A stretch of 52,651 nucleotides of DNA, from positions 1-52,651 of IMG/VR virus record IMGVR_UViG_3300037010_002190; one strand, 5' to 3'. The DNA is from a virus. The notes below the pieces were generated by a model, which saw only the letters and a list, made by a program, of their open reading frames with translations, was not told the origin of the DNA and did no database searches. Positions 51,011 to 52,651 of the stretch are shown here, piece by piece (position 1 is the stretch's first letter; the number at the start of each line of letters is the position of its first letter). Made by a program: the position numbers and the translations under genes.

Positions 51011-51064
51011 ATGATAATGAAAAAAACATATTTCAATTATTTGACAAAGACTGTGGAGGAATAA
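51011..51064 (+). CDS. Mini-ORF, 17 aa
   Basis: ATG at 51011 after GAGGAGT opens MIMKKTYFNYLTKTVEE and stops at 51062-51064, directly before the next ATG. GGAGG inside its last codons is the ribosome site of the following gene, so its translation could affect that gene. It may be an accidental frame. Confidence 0.25.
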   Translation: MIMKKTYFNYLTKTVEE

Positions 51065-51394
51065 ATGGGAAATTTTACTCCTCCAAATACATTAAATACA
51101 TACAATCTAGTTCCTTTATATGTTGATAAAGAAACAGGTAAAACGGTTGCAACAGGAGAAAGAACAGCTGCATCACCTGGAACAACAGAAGGAAATGCTT
51201 TCTTTCAAACTGTTGAATCTACTACATGGACGATCACACATAATAAAAACACCACAACTTTTGTTTATCAAATTTTTACTAACACAATGGAACAGGTTTG
51301 GCCTGATTTTGTTACAATTAACGATCCAAATGAGATGACAATACACTTTCTGACTGCTATGTCAGGTGTTGTATATATCATCTTCTTTAAATGA
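51065..51394 (+). CDS. Small tail-fibre-type structural protein, 109 aa
   Basis: The C-terminal half, TWTITHNKNTTTFVYQIFTN ... VWPDFVTIND ... TIHFLTAMSGVVYIIF, follows the W-x-I-x-HN...Q-x-F...V-x-PD...TI-x-F...SG pattern of small fibre-tip and decoration domains in phages. The N-terminal half (TPPNTLNTYNLVPLYVDKET) is flexible. GGAGG lies 7 bases before ATG. It might be a baseplate- or fibre-bound receptor-contact protein. Confidence 0.55.
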   Translation: MGNFTPPNTLNTYNLVPLYVDKETGKTVATGERTAASPGTTEGNAFFQTVESTTWTITHNKNTTTFVYQIFTNTMEQVWPDFVTINDPNEMTIHFLTAMSGVVYIIFFK

Positions 51395-51399
51395 CTTAC

Positions 51400-51407
51400 C
51401 ATAAATA
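51400..51407 (+). promoter_or_regulatory. Possible late promoter (CATAAATA)
   Basis: One mismatch to the late consensus, 24 bases before the ATG at 51432. Confidence 0.45.
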
Positions 51408-51431
51408 AAAAGACACATAGGAATATAACAA

Positions 51432-51671
51432 ATGGAATATAAAACATCTGATATTGTGTTAGCGTCCTGCTTAAAGATTAATGCTTATAATCTAAGCACT
51501 ATCACAGTCGACTCTTTTGGAAAAGGGACATTCGTATTCGAAAATGTCGACGACAATTTCATACAAAATTTTGACTTGGGTAAGGTTCTTGTTGAGCCAG
51601 TCATCTTTAACAACACAATCAAACAACTAACAACTTCCGTTAGAAGGATCAATAAAGGAAGTCAGGTTTAA
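51432..51671 (+). CDS. DUF5659-like small protein, 79 aa
   Basis: MEYKTSDIVLASCLKINAYN with FVFENVDDNF and KVLVEPVIFNNTIKQLTTSV follows the pattern of DUF5659: a short (Y/F)KTSD-x-hydrophobic start, then VFE and VEP-x-x-F. These small proteins occur in phage structural regions. Function unknown. Confidence 0.6.
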   Translation: MEYKTSDIVLASCLKINAYNLSTITVDSFGKGTFVFENVDDNFIQNFDLGKVLVEPVIFNNTIKQLTTSVRRINKGSQV

Positions 51672-51712
51672 AGGGGTATTTGACTCAGGTTGTAATTTGT
51701 GTGAATAATAAT

Positions 51713-51720
51713 AATAAATA
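51713..51720 (+). promoter_or_regulatory. Possible late promoter (AATAAATA)
   Basis: AATAAATA, one mismatch to the consensus, 66 bases before the ATG at 51787. The gap also has a short AGTCA/TGACT inverted repeat just after it. Confidence 0.4.
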
Positions 51721-51786
51721 TGGTAGTCAATAGATGACTGTTTTTGCAAAAACAATAAAAACGATTTTAAAACAAGGAGATTTGCA

Positions 51787-52651
51787 ATGAAACTCAATGG
51801 TAATTTAACATTCTTTAACCTTGGTGATGGCGAAATTCAAAACGCTATTATTGAGCGTAAAACAACAGCAACAATGCCAAGTGCATCCTTAGCGGGATCT
51901 GCTGGTCGTATTGTTTACAACACAACAGACAGCGTATACTACTATTCTGATGGTACAGCTTGGGTTGCTTTTGCAACTGGTGGAAGTGCTACCACTCTAC
52001 AAGCAGAAGTTGATGCAATCGAATCTACATTAGGTACAATGATCAATGGTGATGGTACAACTAACATTGGAAATGTTTTAACAGATACTGTTTTTGGTGG
52101 TGCTACTAATTTGACATCTGCGTTAAATAGTTTAGCGACATTCGTTAAAGGTCACGACAATTTATCAGAATTAGGTGACGTTAATACAGGTACTGCAAAT
52201 GCTTCTGCAACAGCTGGTCAGTCTTTAGTTTGGAACGCTGGTACAAGTAAGTGGGTTAACCATTCATTGGTTCTTGCTGATGTAACCGATGTTACAACAA
52301 CAGCAACAGAAGTTAATCAACTTCATTCTGCTGGTGCAGTAAATGCAGACTTCGTTAAGCTTCATGCAATTACAGAAACAGCTGCTAAGATCAATGGTTT
52401 TGATGCACGTATTACAAACAACGAAGGTGATGTTCTAAATCTAGAAACATTCACAGGTATGACTGATGGTTCAGCTGCTCATAGCTACTCTTCAACAGCA
52501 ATTGTTGGTTCGACTGACAGTCTTGAAGTTGCTATCGGTAAGTTGGATGCAGCCACAGGTGCAGTTGCTACAGGCGGTACCGGAATTCTTGCTTCTAATG
52601 GTACAACAATTTCCTATCGTACATTAACAGCTCCTGCAGCTGGTATTACAG
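51787..52651 (+). CDS. Tail-fibre-type protein, 5' part (runs off the window)
   Basis: The frame is open from ATG 51787 (AGGAG 7 bases upstream) to the window end, giving at least 288 residues. It starts MKLNGNLTFFNLGDGEIQNA and has RIVYNTTDSVYYYSDGTAW, the short beta-hairpin unit that recurs in the neighbouring structural genes. It goes on with Ala/Thr/Asn-rich repeats (LADVTDVTTTATEVNQLHSA) typical of trimeric fibre shafts. Arginine codons are mainly CGT, suggesting strong expression. It would be the first gene of the fibre region; the receptor-binding end is not visible. Confidence 0.75.
   Translation, partial: MKLNGNLTFFNLGDGEIQNAIIERKTTATMPSASLAGSAGRIVYNTTDSVYYYSDGTAWVAFATGGSATTLQAEVDAIESTLGTMINGDGTTNIGNVLTDTVFGGATNLTSALNSLATFVKGHDNLSELGDVNTGTANASATAGQSLVWNAGTSKWVNHSLVLADVTDVTTTATEVNQLHSAGAVNADFVKLHAITETAAKINGFDARITNNEGDVLNLETFTGMTDGSAAHSYSSTAIVGSTDSLEVAIGKLDAATGAVATGGTGILASNGTTISYRTLTAPAAGIT

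Overview
The window is a 52.6 kb piece of a large, AT-rich tailed-phage genome of the T4 superfamily (myovirus). Replication genes are recognisable by family motifs: gp61-like primase, gp39- and gp52-like topoisomerase II subunits and gp41-like helicase. The baseplate genes occur in T4 order (gp5-like hub, gp25, gp6, then very large wedge/structural proteins). Several transcription units are preceded by the T4 late-promoter box TATAAATA. The Sm-like protein, retropepsin-like protease and 2OG-oxygenase-like protein are, from general knowledge, typical of marine T4-like phages. A circularly permuted (two-piece) tmRNA gene points to a host lineage that uses permuted tmRNA (alphaproteobacteria, cyanobacteria or some betaproteobacteria). 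The host itself cannot be read from the sequence.

Layout. 1-2602: the tail end of an AAA+ ATPase gene, a zinc-ribbon gene carrying two compensating indels, an Acb1-like anti-CBASS phosphodiesterase, a HAD protein, dihydrofolate reductase and small ORFs. 2621-2947: a perfect sigma70 promoter overlapping a late promoter, the permuted tmRNA (tag ANDSYYGETRLAA) and a terminator. 3000-12824: a homing endonuclease, ClpP-like protease, primase, topoisomerase large subunit, a metallophosphoesterase, a minus-strand HTH protein, a second homing endonuclease and topoisomerase medium subunit. 12968-14287: small genes including a lipoprotein and a one-helix membrane protein. 14338-19900 (minus strand): dCMP deaminase, class II ribonucleotide reductase interrupted by an intein, a third homing endonuclease and two small genes. 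19986-25163: a hairpin-rich leader and a small gene with CGT-only arginine codons, a LysM-like protein, an Sm-like protein, a structural protein, the replicative helicase and small genes. 25191-52651: late structural region with prohead-like acidic protein, RecB-type nuclease, retropepsin-like protease, oxygenase-like protein, baseplate hub, gp25, a fourth homing endonuclease on the minus strand, gp6, a 3,872-residue structural protein, an 875-residue structural protein and tail-fibre-type genes. The last gene runs off the window.

How it may work together. Replication and nucleotide-supply genes (primase, helicase, topoisomerase, DHFR, dCMP deaminase, class II RNR) support genome synthesis. 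A late sigma factor of the gp55 type, not in this window, would then read the TATAAATA promoters in front of head, tail and baseplate genes. The most striking element is the tmRNA. The phage carries its own ribosome-rescue RNA with a tag ending in LAA, a ClpX-type degradation signal, and also a ClpP-like peptidase 1 kb away and an AAA+ ATPase fragment 2.3 kb upstream. Whether these form one rescue-and-degradation module is inference. Mobile DNA is abundant: four free-standing homing endonucleases and one LAGLIDADG intein.
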